From: Mycobacterium kiyosense
GTDB taxonomy: Bacteria > Actinomycetota > Actinomycetes > Mycobacteriales > Mycobacteriaceae
Direction: 5' to 3'
DNA: 64,000 nt
NCBI GenBank assembly: GCA_021654635.1
Contig: AP025179.1
Location: forward strand, 5,084,001 to 5,148,000
Each line of letters begins with the position of its first letter. Within the stretch, counting starts at the first letter, position 1. Under the pieces are notes generated by a model. It saw only the letters and a list, made by a program, of their open reading frames with translations. It made no database searches and was not told the DNA's origin. Below, piece after piece: positions 15,564 through 25,252 of the stretch. Made by a program: the position numbers and the translations under genes.

Positions 15564-17097
15564 CCATCTGGGCACCCCAGGCCTGGCGGATCCGCGCATC
15601 GACGTCGGACACGACGGCGTCGCGCTTGTCGATCACCAGACACGCGCGGTCGGGCTCCTGGTAGCACGGCCAGTGCGGCTCGCCGGCCAGACCGTCCGGC
15701 GTGCCGTGGGTGGCGAAGTTGATCCAACGGGCCCGCACTCGCTCCGAGACCGCAAAGGCGGTCTTGGCGCCACCCAGTTTCAGCGAAAAGTCTTGTGGGC
15801 CACCGAGATTGCCGAACACATACGGCAGCTCGGTGGCGTGCGCGGCGCGCACCATCAGCAGCTTGAGCAGCGGTGTGGCGTAGTCGAAGCGGTACAGATG
15901 CACCGGCGCCACTCTGCTGTGACCGTCGGCCAACCACACCGAGGGCATCCGGAAGCCGATATCGGTGGCCATCCCGACGCTGCGCGCCTTGCTCCCCCCC
16001 GAGTAGGCCGACTCGAACTGCGCCATGGCGGGCAGCTGCAGGTCCGGCTGCTCGGCGGCGATCTGGCTGAACATCGTGGTGATCGCGTGCGGCGTGATCG
16101 GCATCAGCGGCGAACGCAGCAACTTGAACAGCGCCGCTTCGTTCTTGTTGGTCCCGATGATCAACGGCACTGGGAGCAGCCGGCCCTCCTGCGCCAGCTT
16201 CACCGGCTGATCGTGGAGCAGGTCGCCGTCGACGATGGGCACGAACGCCAGCGTCCCCGGATTGCGCACCGGCACTTCGTTGAACACTTCGCTGGTCGCC
16301 GCGATCAGGGCCGCGGTCGGCGCATCCGCCACCTCCGACGCATCGGATTCGGAGATGCCCAGCTTGTCCAGGACGGCCAAGGTGACCCGGCGACCACGGT
16401 CGTGGTCGTATACCGAGGTGGCCGGGGAGCTCTGCGCGATAGCGCGGACGAACAGGCCCTCGGCCGCGGGGCTGGCCAACAGCGTGGTGACGATTCCGGC
16501 GCCCGCGGACTCGCCGAACAGCGTGACGTTGCCGGGATCACCGCCGAACGCCGCAATGTTGTCACGCACCCAGGTCAACGCGGCCAGCACGTCCCGCAAC
16601 CCGACGTTGGAGTCGAAACTCCGCCGCGGCGTGCTGAACGACGACAAGTCCAGGAAGCCCAGCGCCCCGACCCGATAGTTCACCGTGACCACGACGACGT
16701 CGCCACCGGCGGCCAGCGCGTCGGCCTCATAGAGCGGCTGGCTGCCCGAACCCAGGACATAGGCACCGCCGTGCAGCCACACCATCACCGGTCGCGCGGC
16801 GCCCGATTGCGCACCGGCCGGCGCCCAGATGTTGCACCGCAGGCAGTCCTCGCCCTGCGGTGCGCCCAGATCGAGTTTCATATTCGGCAATGTCGACTGC
16901 GGACAGGCCGGCCCGAACGCGGTGGCATCGGCGACCTCGGTCCACGGCCGCGGCGGTGCCGGAGCCCGAAAGCGCAGGTCCCCCACCGGCGGCGCGGCGA
17001 ACCGGATGCCTTTCCAGGTCTTGACCCCCGACTCGTCCACCCGGCTACCCCGGACCGGACCGTAAGCGGTCTCGACCACCAAATTGTCGATCGTCAT
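15550..17097 (-). CDS. Carboxylesterase type B (para-nitrobenzyl esterase family, 515 aa)
   Basis: Alpha/beta hydrolase of the carboxylesterase B family. The oxyanion hole segment is VWLHGGAY near residue 105, and the nucleophile elbow is GESAGAG near 190. GTNKNEA near 315 supplies the likely acid, and RAAHATELPYVFG near 405 contains the likely catalytic His. EDCLRCNIWAP is the second family signature. Full length with no break; I recall the corresponding H37Rv locus (Rv1104/Rv1105) as split, so this may be the intact form. The natural substrate is unknown, probably an ester of a lipid or xenobiotic. Confidence 0.92.
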   Translation of the reverse strand: MTIDNLVVETAYGPVRGSRVDESGVKTWKGIRFAAPPVGDLRFRAPAPPRPWTEVADATAFGPACPQSTLPNMKLDLGAPQGEDCLRCNIWAPAGAQSGAARPVMVWLHGGAYVLGSGSQPLYEADALAAGGDVVVVTVNYRVGALGFLDLSSFSTPRRSFDSNVGLRDVLAALTWVRDNIAAFGGDPGNVTLFGESAGAGIVTTLLASPAAEGLFVRAIAQSSPATSVYDHDRGRRVTLAVLDKLGISESDASEVADAPTAALIAATSEVFNEVPVRNPGTLAFVPIVDGDLLHDQPVKLAQEGRLLPVPLIIGTNKNEAALFKLLRSPLMPITPHAITTMFSQIAAEQPDLQLPAMAQFESAYSGGSKARSVGMATDIGFRMPSVWLADGHSRVAPVHLYRFDYATPLLKLLMVRAAHATELPYVFGNLGGPQDFSLKLGGAKTAFAVSERVRARWINFATHGTPDGLAGEPHWPCYQEPDRACLVIDKRDAVVSDVDARIRQAWGAQMVSFR

Positions 17098-17131
17098 ATC
17101 TTGCGTACTCCCACTGCCGGCTCCGACCAGG

Positions 17132-17749
17132 TTAACGACCGGCCGCGCCGGCGTCCGCAGGGGAAATGCTCGACACGATCAACTGCAGATACGGGCGATA
17201 GAGATCTTCAGTGTCGAGATGGCTACCCAGGGTGATGCCGTCGTTGACCGCCAGGATGACCCGGGCCAGGGTATCGGCCGGGATCGTCAGAGTCGCGCCG
17301 AGTCGCGAAACGTTCTCGGTGATGAACTCGGCCAGCGACTCGATGGTGTGCAGCCGCTGCTCGGCGAGGCGTTCTCGGGCTTCGGGGTTCCGCAGCAGGA
17401 ACAAGGTGAACTCGTAACCCAGCGCCGCCCGCTCGGTGCCCCCGCTCGTCGTCCGCCAGCGTTCGGCGAGCTCGTCCAGGTCGACGTCGCTGAGCTGGTG
17501 AAACGATTCGACGGCTGCGGTGAAACCCGCCAGGAATCGCTGCCGCTGACGTTCGACGACGGCCAGGAAGAGCTCCTCCTTCGCGCCGAAGTGTGAGTAG
17601 ATCGCGCCCCGGGTGTAACCGGCGGCGTCGGCGATGTCCTCCAGCGCCGACCCGAGCAGACCCTTGCGTGCGAACACGTCCTCGGCGGCGTCGAGCAGCA
17701 GGTTGCGGGTGTGCTCGAGACGTCGCTCGCGGGTCCACCGTTGCGGCAC
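17132..17749 (-). CDS. TetR-family transcriptional regulator
   Basis: 205 residues. The amino-terminal helix-turn-helix spans about residues 33-55 (ALEDIADAAGYTRGAIYSHF then GAKEELF), typical of TetR proteins. The remainder is a helical ligand-binding domain. The start is GTG 17749 with AGGA about 10 nt upstream. It is divergent from the Rieske oxygenase gene, and two near-identical palindromes lie between them, so it most likely represses its own gene and the oxygenase operon. The ligand is unknown. Confidence 0.92.
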   Translation of the reverse strand: MPQRWTRERRLEHTRNLLLDAAEDVFARKGLLGSALEDIADAAGYTRGAIYSHFGAKEELFLAVVERQRQRFLAGFTAAVESFHQLSDVDLDELAERWRTTSGGTERAALGYEFTLFLLRNPEARERLAEQRLHTIESLAEFITENVSRLGATLTIPADTLARVILAVNDGITLGSHLDTEDLYRPYLQLIVSSISPADAGAAGR

Positions 17750-17793
17750 AGGGTCGATCCTCGCATACCGGTTGACAAGGTCATTCCGCTAAA

Positions 17794-17830
17794 ATATACA
17801 TTCTTGTATCTGATATACACATTTGTATAT
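17794..17830. promoter_or_regulatory. Two TetR-type operators in the divergent promoter
   Basis: ATACA-N4-TGTAT occurs twice: 17796-17809 (spacer TTCT) and 17815-17828 (spacer CATT). The second extends to perfect 7-bp arms, ATATACA / TGTATAT (17813-17830). The centres are 19 bp apart, about two helical turns. The AT-rich segment stands out in this GC-rich DNA and must also contain the promoters for both divergent units. Binding by the adjacent TetR protein is inferred. Confidence 0.75.
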
Positions 17831-17856
17831 TCGGAGCGGCCGGAGGAGTGCAACAA

Positions 17857-19221
17857 ATGACGCGGACAATCCGCCCCGGAGAGTGGGTCCAATCCGATTC
17901 CGGGGTGGGGTCCGGCCTGGCCGACATCGGCCCCGGCACCTTCGACATGCGCATCACCACCGAGCGCTACACCTCCCGCGAATACGCCGAGCGGGAACGG
18001 CACCGGATCTGGATGCGGGTCTGGCAGATCGCCGGCCGAGTCGACGAGTTGCCCAGCGTCGGCGACTGGAAGCAATACCGGATCCTGGACCAGTCGTTCG
18101 TGATCGTCCGCGGCAAGGACGAGAAGCTGCGCGGCTTCGTCAACGCGTGCCGGCACCGCGGCAACATCTTGTGCAACGCTGCCACCGGAAACGCCAAACG
18201 CGGCTTTCTGTGTCAGTACCACCTGTGGTCCTACGAGTTGGACGGCCGGTTGCGCGGCATGCTGCGGGAGAACCTGGCCGGCCCGCTGGACAAGAGCGAC
18301 AACTCGCTACTGGAAGTGCCGGTCGACACCTTTGCCGGCTTCATCTTCCTCAACCCGGACCCCGGCGCCGAGCCGCTGCTCGACTTCCTGGGCCCCGAGG
18401 TGGCCGAACTGCTCGCGCCCTACCATCTCGACGAGATGACCGCGGTGATGGACGTCCGAGAACCGTTGGACTGCAACTGGAAAGTCGTGATGGACGCCTT
18501 CGAGGAGGGTTATCACATCAACGGCATCCATCCGCAGTTACTGAATGTTCTGACGATCGATCCGGCCACCACCCGGTACCGGTTCTTCGCCAATCACAGC
18601 GTCGGCGTCGCGCCGTTCGAGGTGCGCGGGGCGGGCCCGGAGAAACAGGTCGAGGGCATCATGGACCTGCCCGAGACGTTCCCCTCGACGGCCGCGGTGA
18701 TCCCGCGCTTCCGCGAACTCGTCGAACAGCACCGCGCACCGGACGGGACCCTGGCCTTCCCCGGCGACGTCACCGCGCGAAAACTGTTGCAACAGGCCAC
18801 CCGTGACACCCTGACCGGGATGGGGCTGGACGTCAGCGGACTCACCGACGACCAGATGAGCGACAACCAGGGCTGGGTGCTCTTTCCCAACTACTTCATG
18901 ACCGTCCGCGCCGGCGAGTGCCACATCGTCATGGCGGCGCCGCACCCCGACGGCGACCCGAACCGCTGCATCTGGCACGTCAGCAGCTACATGTACCTGC
19001 CGCCGGAGCATCGCGACGCCTTCCGGGTGGAATTGACCGACGTCACCGAACCGGGCAGCCACAAGTATTTCGAAGCGCTGCAACAAGATTACGAACAGAT
19101 GCCGCGCCAGCAGCTCGGCCTGCGCAACAACCGCCTCGACCACATGACATTGGTGAAAGAGGAAGTCGTCATCGGCCACTACCACTCCGTCATCGACCGG
19201 TACATGGCCGATGGCGATTGA
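17857..19221 (+). CDS. Rieske non-heme iron oxygenase, alpha subunit (454 aa)
   Basis: ATG 17857 follows GGAGGAG at a good distance; the GTG at 17848 lies inside that site. The Rieske [2Fe-2S] motif is CRHRG near residues 97-101 and CQYH near 119-122. The mononuclear iron site is the EEGYHINGIHP segment near 216-226 with two His; the third ligand, an Asp, should be further C-terminal. The family hydroxylates aromatic or other hydrophobic rings and needs separate electron-transfer proteins, which are not encoded nearby. It heads a small operon with an overlapping ORF and an NTF2-like gene. The substrate is not predictable. Confidence 0.92.
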   Translation: MTRTIRPGEWVQSDSGVGSGLADIGPGTFDMRITTERYTSREYAERERHRIWMRVWQIAGRVDELPSVGDWKQYRILDQSFVIVRGKDEKLRGFVNACRHRGNILCNAATGNAKRGFLCQYHLWSYELDGRLRGMLRENLAGPLDKSDNSLLEVPVDTFAGFIFLNPDPGAEPLLDFLGPEVAELLAPYHLDEMTAVMDVREPLDCNWKVVMDAFEEGYHINGIHPQLLNVLTIDPATTRYRFFANHSVGVAPFEVRGAGPEKQVEGIMDLPETFPSTAAVIPRFRELVEQHRAPDGTLAFPGDVTARKLLQQATRDTLTGMGLDVSGLTDDQMSDNQGWVLFPNYFMTVRAGECHIVMAAPHPDGDPNRCIWHVSSYMYLPPEHRDAFRVELTDVTEPGSHKYFEALQQDYEQMPRQQLGLRNNRLDHMTLVKEEVVIGHYHSVIDRYMADGD

Positions 19222-19378
19222 AATCGCAGTCGCCGCCCGCGCATCCACGATGGGAGCTCAGGCCTACGCGCTGACCTTCCCGGACGCCGCCATCGGTGTG
19301 CACCGCCCGTTCCAGGGCACCAGTAAATACGTCGAGGTGCTCGAACGCTACCTGAAGCGCGCCGGGCAATCGGTGTGA
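19211..19378 (+). CDS. Small ORF in the Rieske operon (55 aa), possible remnant
   Basis: ATG 19211 overlaps the end of the oxygenase gene, and the stop overlaps the next ATG (TGATG at 19376-19380). The protein-like composition (AIEIAVAARASTMGAQAYAL, then a basic helical end VEVLERYLKRAG) suggests it is translated. It could equally be the C-terminal remnant of a longer enzyme whose front part was deleted. No family is recognised. Confidence 0.45.
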   Translation: MAIEIAVAARASTMGAQAYALTFPDAAIGVHRPFQGTSKYVEVLERYLKRAGQSV

Positions 19379-19815
19379 TGACAACACGCAGAGTCGAAGA
19401 CGTCATCGGCGACCACACCGGCCGCGCGCACACGGTGCTGCAGTACAGCCTCGTCGTCAAACGGCTCGTCGGCGAGGCCAAGGAACCCGGCTTCTGCGCC
19501 GAAAGCTGGTCGCCGCTGGCCGAACTCGTCGCCGTCGACGAATTTCAGCGCGTCGGAGCGTTCAAAGAAGTGATGAATTGGGCGACCTACGTCGAGTTCC
19601 TGACCGGCTGGGCCCGGTCCGCGCAATGGGAGTGCGAGTTCAAACGAATCACCGAAACCCCCGGCCGGGTGTTCCTCGAACTCGAAGAGCGCAGTGCCAT
19701 GGGCAGTTTCACCAGCACCGTGAATTCGCTGTCGGTGTACGAATTCGACGACTCCGACAAGATCACGCGCATCGACCTCTACCTGCAGATGGAGCCGCTC
19801 CCGGCATCGGCGTGA
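19378..19815 (+). CDS. NTF2-like / SnoaL-fold protein (145 aa)
   Basis: The ATG overlaps the preceding stop. Length and pattern (an early helical part, FKEVMNWATYVEFLTGWA near the middle, then beta-strands up to ITRIDLYLQMEPL) fit the cone-shaped NTF2/SnoaL fold used by isomerases, hydratases and small dioxygenase subunits. Rieske oxygenase beta subunits also have this fold, but this protein is smaller and not an obvious beta subunit. It probably acts on the product of the oxygenase. Moderate confidence in fold, low in role. Confidence 0.6.
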   Translation: MTTRRVEDVIGDHTGRAHTVLQYSLVVKRLVGEAKEPGFCAESWSPLAELVAVDEFQRVGAFKEVMNWATYVEFLTGWARSAQWECEFKRITETPGRVFLELEERSAMGSFTSTVNSLSVYEFDDSDKITRIDLYLQMEPLPASA

Positions 19816-19884
19816 CGGCCCAGCAGAGCCACGAGGAGCGGGGCGTCGAATGACGCAGACTCCGCCGAAACCGCCCCGAGTCCG

Positions 19885-19932
19885 GTGATCAATCAGGTGC
19901 TCGCCGTCGACGGCGGATTCTCGGTCAGCTGA
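19885..19932 (+). pseudogene. Scar of a short-chain dehydrogenase gene (3' end only)
   Basis: The frame reads V-INQVLAVDGGFSVS and stops. GQVLAVDGGFSV-type endings are characteristic of classical short-chain dehydrogenases. No upstream SDR sequence remains: the preceding DNA has only a short ATG frame (19850 onward) that stops after 12 codons. A deletion has probably removed an oxidoreductase gene from the Rieske cluster. Based on a short match, so tentative. Confidence 0.4.
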
Positions 19933-20004
19933 TCGCGTCCACGACGGTCAGGCTCCGCTAGGGTTGCGGCCAACACCGACACGGAGGGTGGTCGCGGACC
20001 CGGC

Positions 20005-21135
20005 ATGAACACCGAATTCACGCCCGCTCAGAAGCGCGCGCTGGCGGTGACCACCATCGTCGCCCTGCTGTTCGGCGCGTACTTCCTGCGCAACCACTTC
20101 GTCCTGATCGTGGTGGCCGCCGTCGGCGCCTACCTGTTCACGCCGCTGTTCAACTGGTTCAACAAACGCCTCAACACCGGACTGTCGGCCACCTGCACAC
20201 TGCTGTCGGCGCTGCTGATGGTGATCGTGCCGGTCGGGCTACTGGTGACGCTGGCGGTCGTACAGATCGCCCGGATGGTCGACTCGGTAGCCGGCTGGGT
20301 GCGCTCGACCGGCACCAACAGCCTCGGCGACAAGGCCTTGAATCTGGTGAACGACCTGCTGAGCCACGTGCCGTTCGCCCACGTCACCGTCACCGCCGAA
20401 ACACTGCGCAAGGCGATGGTCTCGGCCGCGCAGAACGCCGGCCACTGGCTGCTGAGCGTCCTGCAGAGCACCGCCGGCAGCCTGGCCGGAGTGATCACCT
20501 CGGCCATCATCTTCTTGTACGTCTTCGTCGCGATGCTGGTGAACCGCGACAAGCTGCGCACCCTGATCGGCCAGCTCAACCCGCTCGGCGAAGAAGTCAC
20601 CGACCTGTATCTGCAGAAGATGGGCTCGATGGTGCGCGGCACCGTCAACGGCCAGTTCGTGATCGCCTTTTTTCAGGGCGTGGCCGGTGCCGCCTCGGTC
20701 TATCTCGCCGGGTTCCACCACGGCTTCTTCATCTTCGCGATCCTGCTGACGGCGTTGTCGATCATCCCGCTGGGCGGCGGCATCGTCACCATCCCGTTCG
20801 GCATCGGCATGATGTTCTTCGGCAACATCGGCGGCGGCCTGTTCGTGGTGCTGTTCCATCTGATCGTGGTCACCAACGTCGACAACTTTCTGCGGCCCAT
20901 CCTGGTGCCGCGCGACGCCCGGCTGAACCCGGCGCTGATGCTGCTCTCGGTGTTCGCCGGCATCTCCATGTTCGGGCCGTGGGGCATCATCATCGGGCCG
21001 GTGCTGATGATCGTCATCGTCACCACCATCGACGTCTACCTGGCGGTGTACAAGGGTGTCGAGTTGAAACCCTTGGAGGACAAGCCCGTTCGGCGCGGAT
21101 GGCTGCCCGGGCGAGCTAAGTCAGACGCTGGGTGA
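20005..21135 (+). CDS. AI-2E family (UPF0118/PerM-like) transporter (376 aa)
   Basis: Integral membrane protein with about eight hydrophobic segments. Two lie near the start (residues 10-50), one at 60-85, one at about 160-180 and a cluster at 215-345, with the periplasmic loop between 85 and 155. This topology and the segment LSIIPLGGGIVTIPFGIGMM match the AI-2E/PerM family, whose members export small molecules or ions in only a few tested cases. It corresponds by position to Rv1101c. The 3' end overlaps the convergent hydrolase gene by 20 bp. Confidence 0.88.
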   Translation: MNTEFTPAQKRALAVTTIVALLFGAYFLRNHFVLIVVAAVGAYLFTPLFNWFNKRLNTGLSATCTLLSALLMVIVPVGLLVTLAVVQIARMVDSVAGWVRSTGTNSLGDKALNLVNDLLSHVPFAHVTVTAETLRKAMVSAAQNAGHWLLSVLQSTAGSLAGVITSAIIFLYVFVAMLVNRDKLRTLIGQLNPLGEEVTDLYLQKMGSMVRGTVNGQFVIAFFQGVAGAASVYLAGFHHGFFIFAILLTALSIIPLGGGIVTIPFGIGMMFFGNIGGGLFVVLFHLIVVTNVDNFLRPILVPRDARLNPALMLLSVFAGISMFGPWGIIIGPVLMIVIVTTIDVYLAVYKGVELKPLEDKPVRRGWLPGRAKSDAG

Positions 21136-21913
21136 GGAACTCGACGACGCGCTTGCGCGCCTGGTAGGCGGGCTGCCCGTCGACCTCGCGGACCTCGTCG
21201 GTGAGCACCGAGTGCGCCATGCGGCCGAACCCGTGTTCGTTGCCGGGACCGGAGTCGATCTCGATCACCTCGAACGCGTCCCCGAGGCGCGCTTTGAGAG
21301 TGGCAAACCTTTCGCCGGGTGCCATCTTGTCCGCGCTGAAGCGTAATCCCATAGCACACAAGCCTTCGTCGGCGCAGCGCCCGGCGACCACGCTCAGCTC
21401 TGATTCACTGAGCCCGGGATCGCGGCGCTGCTTGGCGGTCAGCGGAAACGGCACCGACGGCTGGCTGAGTACCGGGGCGAGCACACTGTCGTCGACGGCA
21501 GCGGCGAGAGCGAACCCGCCGGTGAAGCACTGCCCGATCACACCCACGCCCTGGCCCGGCGTCGACGCGCTGAGGTCGCGGGCCAGGGCGCGCAGGAACA
21601 GCGATACCGGCCGCTGTTTGTTGGTGGCCATCGCGGCGAATTCCTTCGCCACACAAGCCCGGGTGATCTCGGCAACGATGTAGGGCACCGACCGCGGCTT
21701 GCCCGGCTCGCCGAACAACGACGGAATGGCGACGGTGAATCCGTGGTCCACCAAGTGATTCCCCAAGGCCAACACCCCCGGATGGATGCCCGGCATCTCC
21801 GGGATCAGCACCACCCCGGGACCCGATCCCTTCCGGTACACGTCGTGGGTGTAGCCGGCACCGGTGAACGGTGCGGCCGACCAGCCGGACAGGTCCGCCT
21901 CGGGTGCGTCCAC
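21116..21913 (-). CDS. Dienelactone hydrolase-family protein (265 aa)
   Basis: Start GTG 21913 has AGGAGG 9 nt upstream. The alpha/beta hydrolase core contains GVVLIPEMPGIHP near residues 33-45 and a nucleophile elbow GQCFTGG near residue 125, where Cys is the nucleophile as in true dienelactone hydrolases. A late EHGFGRM segment supplies the His. The family hydrolyses lactones or esters; no chlorocatechol pathway is nearby, so the substrate is unknown. The gene lies 13 bp downstream of the DUF4245-like gene and is probably co-transcribed with it. Confidence 0.85.
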   Translation of the reverse strand: MDAPEADLSGWSAAPFTGAGYTHDVYRKGSGPGVVLIPEMPGIHPGVLALGNHLVDHGFTVAIPSLFGEPGKPRSVPYIVAEITRACVAKEFAAMATNKQRPVSLFLRALARDLSASTPGQGVGVIGQCFTGGFALAAAVDDSVLAPVLSQPSVPFPLTAKQRRDPGLSESELSVVAGRCADEGLCAMGLRFSADKMAPGERFATLKARLGDAFEVIEIDSGPGNEHGFGRMAHSVLTDEVREVDGQPAYQARKRVVEFLTQRLT

Positions 21914-21926
21914 GCGTAAACCCCTC

Positions 21927-22571
21927 CTACTTGTTGGGCAGCGGTTGCTGAGACTGTGTCGCCGCCGCCAGCGTACGGAACTGATCCGGCGTGCCGGCGC
22001 CGGTGATGGCGACCTGTGTGGGGCCGGCCGGGCTGGCCAGCCGGGTGGTCCACACCGGTTCCACCGCGCCGTTCTGGTCGGCGCCCTGGTAGACGACCCA
22101 GCTGATGCCGGCGACGTCGACCGTTCCGGTCGGGTACATGCCGGGGTGGATGGAGCCGACCAGTTTGTCCTCGTCGGCATTGCTCTGGGTGAGGCTCAGA
22201 TACATCCCCGTCGGGCTGATGTAGCCGACGGTCGAGGTGGATGCGTGCAGCTTCTGGCCCGCGGCCGCGTCGGTTCGGCCGGCGTCGATACCGCCCCGAC
22301 CTCCCGAATTGGGCTTCCAGTCCTGCGGCAGTTGGGGCAGCCGGATCGGAAAACCCAGCGTGGCCGCGTCGGCCTTCAGCGCCCCGGCCGCGTCGTAGGA
22401 CGGGACCTTGCCCCGGTTCGTCCCACCCGGGGCGATCGAACACATCCCGACCATGCCGGCCAACAGGATGCAGCCCAACACCAGCGGCGCCAGCGACCAG
22501 AACATGTCCCGGCCGTCCTGCAGCAACCGTGGCTTGGCCGGCTTGGGCGTCGGCTGCGGCTCGGAGGTCAC
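21927..22571 (-). CDS. DUF4245-like membrane-anchored protein (214 aa)
   Basis: Start GTG 22571 ([13 protein letters not shown]). A short Pro/Lys-rich cytoplasmic leader is followed by one membrane segment ([20 protein letters not shown], about residues 27-46) and an extracytoplasmic domain ending near the C-terminus. It corresponds by position to Rv1100 and looks like the DUF4245 family. Function unknown. It is divergent from glpX with about 75 bp between starts. Confidence 0.82.
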   Translation of the reverse strand: MTSEPQPTPKPAKPRLLQDGRDMFWSLAPLVLGCILLAGMVGMCSIAPGGTNRGKVPSYDAAGALKADAATLGFPIRLPQLPQDWKPNSGGRGGIDAGRTDAAAGQKLHASTSTVGYISPTGMYLSLTQSNADEDKLVGSIHPGMYPTGTVDVAGISWVVYQGADQNGAVEPVWTTRLASPAGPTQVAITGAGTPDQFRTLAAATQSQQPLPNK

Positions 22572-22648
22572 CCCCCGAGTATCCCAGCTCCAGACCGGCG
22601 TTCTGCTTCTGGGACAATCACCAGCGAATGAAGGAAGGGGCACCAACC

Positions 22649-23722
22649 GTGACTGCACAGGGATCCGGCTCGACCGTGGCCGGTGGGTCGCCCGCGCGAC
22701 CGTCCCGGGGCGAAGCCCCCGACCGCAACCTGGCCATGGAACTGGTGCGGGTCACCGAGGCCGGCGCCATGGCTGCGGGCCGGTGGGTGGGCCGCGGCGA
22801 CAAGGAGGGCGGCGACGGCGCCGCGGTCGACGCGATACGCCAGCTGGTGAATTCGGTGTCGATGCGCGGGGTCGTGGTGATCGGCGAGGGTGAAAAAGAC
22901 GAGGCGCCGATGCTCTACAACGGCGAAGAGGTGGGCAACGGCGACGGGCCCGAATGCGACTTCGCCGTCGACCCGATCGACGGCACCACCCTGATGAGCA
23001 AAGGGATGCCCAACGCCATCTCAGTGCTGGCGGTGGCCGACCGTGGCGCCATGTTCGACCCGTCGGCGGTGTTCTACATGAACAAGATCGCCGTCGGGCC
23101 CGAGGCCGCCGACGTGCTGGACATCACGGCGCCGATCGCCGAGAACATCCGGGCGGTTGCCAAGGTCAAGGGACTCTCGCCGGCCGACATGACCGTCTGC
23201 ATCCTGGACCGCCCACGGCACGCGCAGCTGATCGCCGACGTCCGTGATACCGGGGCGCGCATCCGGCTGATCACCGACGGCGACGTCGCCGGCGCCATCT
23301 CCGCGTGCCGGCCCGGCTCGGGCACCGACATGCTGGCCGGCATCGGCGGCACCCCGGAGGGCATCATCACCGCCGCCGCCATCCGATGCATGGGCGGGGC
23401 GATTCAGGCCCAGTTGGCGCCCACCGACGAGGCCGAGCGCCGCAAGGCGCTCGACGCCGGCCACGACGTTGATCGGGTGCTGACCACCCGGGACCTCGTC
23501 TCGGGGGACAACGTCTTCTTCTGCGCCACCGGGGTCACCGACGGCGACCTCCTCAAGGGGGTGCGGTACCAGCCCGGCGGCTGCACCACCCAGTCCATCG
23601 TGATGCGCTCCAAGTCCGGGACCGTGCGCATGATCGAGGCTTACCACCGGTTGTCCAAGCTCAACGAATACTCGGCGATCGACTTCACCGGCGACACCAA
23701 CGCCGCCTACCCCCTGCCGTAA
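22649..23722 (+). CDS. glpX: Class II fructose-1,6-bisphosphatase GlpX
   Basis: Gluconeogenic enzyme converting fructose-1,6-bisphosphate to fructose-6-phosphate, essential for growth on fatty acids in mycobacteria. The metal and substrate motifs are [11 protein letters not shown] near residues 82-92 and [12 protein letters not shown] near 112-123. [18 protein letters not shown] and [18 protein letters not shown] are also conserved. GTG 22649 has AAGGAAGGGG upstream, so I prefer it to ATG 22628. 357 residues is normal. fum follows 30 bp downstream, probably in the same operon. Confidence 0.96.
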   Translation: MTAQGSGSTVAGGSPARPSRGEAPDRNLAMELVRVTEAGAMAAGRWVGRGDKEGGDGAAVDAIRQLVNSVSMRGVVVIGEGEKDEAPMLYNGEEVGNGDGPECDFAVDPIDGTTLMSKGMPNAISVLAVADRGAMFDPSAVFYMNKIAVGPEAADVLDITAPIAENIRAVAKVKGLSPADMTVCILDRPRHAQLIADVRDTGARIRLITDGDVAGAISACRPGSGTDMLAGIGGTPEGIITAAAIRCMGGAIQAQLAPTDEAERRKALDAGHDVDRVLTTRDLVSGDNVFFCATGVTDGDLLKGVRYQPGGCTTQSIVMRSKSGTVRMIEAYHRLSKLNEYSAIDFTGDTNAAYPLP

Positions 23723-23752
23723 CCCCCGACAAGCTAAGGAAACCCCAGAGCT

Positions 23753-25162
23753 ATGGCCGAAGAAGGCGAATACCGCATCGAGCACGACACCATGGGCGAG
23801 GTGCGGGTACCGGCAAAAGCGTTGTGGCGCGCCCAAACCCAGCGTGCGGTGGAGAACTTCCCGATCTCCGGGCGGGGCCTGGAGCGCACCCAGATCCGGG
23901 CGCTGGGCCTGCTCAAGGGCGCCTGCGCGCAGGTCAATAAGGACCTCGGACTGCTGGCGCCGGAGAAGGCCGACGCGATCATCGCCGCGGCCGCCGAGAT
24001 CGCCGACGGCCGCCACGACGACCAGTTCCCCATCGACGTCTTCCAAACCGGCTCGGGCACCAGCTCGAACATGAACACCAACGAGGTGATTGCGTCCATC
24101 GCGGCCGCCAACGGGGTCACCGTGCACCCCAACGACGACGTCAACATGTCGCAGTCGTCCAACGACACGTTCCCGACTGCCACCCACATCGCGGCCACCG
24201 AAGCCGCGGTGAGTCACCTGATTCCGGCGCTGGAGATTCTGCAGGGCGCGTTGGCGGACAAGGCACTCGAGTGGCAGACGGTGGTCAAGTCGGGACGCAC
24301 CCACCTGATGGATGCCGTGCCGGTGACACTGGGCCAGGAGTTCAGCGGCTACGCCCGCCAGATCGAGGCCGGCATCGAAAGGGTGCGCGCGTCGCTGCCC
24401 CGCCTCGGTGAACTGGCCATCGGCGGCACCGCCGTCGGCACCGGCCTCAATGCCCCCGACGGTTTCGGCGTCCGGGTGGTCGCGGTACTGGTTGAGCAGA
24501 CCGGGCTATCCGAATTACGCACGGCCACAAACTCTTTCGAAGCACAAGCGACCCGCGACGGACTGGTCGAGGCGTCCGGAGCGTTGCGCACCATCGCGGT
24601 GTCACTGACCAAGATCGCCAACGACATCCGCTGGATGGGGTCGGGCCCGCTGACCGGCCTGGCCGAGATTCAGCTGCCCGACCTGCAACCGGGCAGCTCG
24701 ATCATGCCGGGCAAGGTGAATCCCGTTCTGCCGGAAGCGGTCACCCAGGTCGCCGCGCAGGTGATCGGCAACGACGCCGCAGTCGCCGTCGGCGGGCTCT
24801 CCGGCGCGTTCGAACTCAACGTCTACATCCCGATGATGGCCCGCAACCTGCTCGAATCGTTCAAGCTGCTGACCAACGTGTCAAAGCTGTTCGCCGAGCG
24901 CTGCATCGTGGGACTCAAGGCCAACGTCGAGCACCTGCGTGAGCTCGCCGAGTCGTCGCCGTCCATCGTGACGCCGCTGAACTCGGCGATCGGTTACGAA
25001 GAAGCCGCCGCGGTGGCCAAACAAGCCCTCAAAGAGCGCAAGACGATTCGCCAGACCGTCATCGACCGCGGCCTGATCGGGGACAAGCTCTCGATCGAGG
25101 AACTCGACCGCCGCCTGGATGTTCTGGCGATGGCCAAGGTCGAGACGACCGACGAGAACTAG
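23753..25162 (+). CDS. fum: Class II fumarate hydratase
   Basis: TCA-cycle enzyme interconverting fumarate and malate. Class II signatures are present: [13 protein letters not shown] near residue 102, [14 protein letters not shown] near 133, [13 protein letters not shown] near 180 and the loop signature [12 protein letters not shown] near 315. These supply the catalytic base and substrate-binding residues of the tetramer. 469 residues is normal. It lies directly after glpX in the same direction. Confidence 0.97.
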   Translation: MAEEGEYRIEHDTMGEVRVPAKALWRAQTQRAVENFPISGRGLERTQIRALGLLKGACAQVNKDLGLLAPEKADAIIAAAAEIADGRHDDQFPIDVFQTGSGTSSNMNTNEVIASIAAANGVTVHPNDDVNMSQSSNDTFPTATHIAATEAAVSHLIPALEILQGALADKALEWQTVVKSGRTHLMDAVPVTLGQEFSGYARQIEAGIERVRASLPRLGELAIGGTAVGTGLNAPDGFGVRVVAVLVEQTGLSELRTATNSFEAQATRDGLVEASGALRTIAVSLTKIANDIRWMGSGPLTGLAEIQLPDLQPGSSIMPGKVNPVLPEAVTQVAAQVIGNDAAVAVGGLSGAFELNVYIPMMARNLLESFKLLTNVSKLFAERCIVGLKANVEHLRELAESSPSIVTPLNSAIGYEEAAAVAKQALKERKTIRQTVIDRGLIGDKLSIEELDRRLDVLAMAKVETTDEN

Positions 25163-25252
25163 CATCGCATCCAGCCCACCCGCATAATTGCGCTGACGCG
25201 GTTGCGTTGCCGCCCGACGGGGCGGCCGACGAGAAGTGAGAGTGGTTGAGAT

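Noticed and set aside
15673..17235. 520-codon plus-strand frame opposite the carboxylesterase gene
   Set aside because: The minus strand encodes a full carboxylesterase with a GESAG active site. The plus frame is Arg/His-rich shadow sequence.
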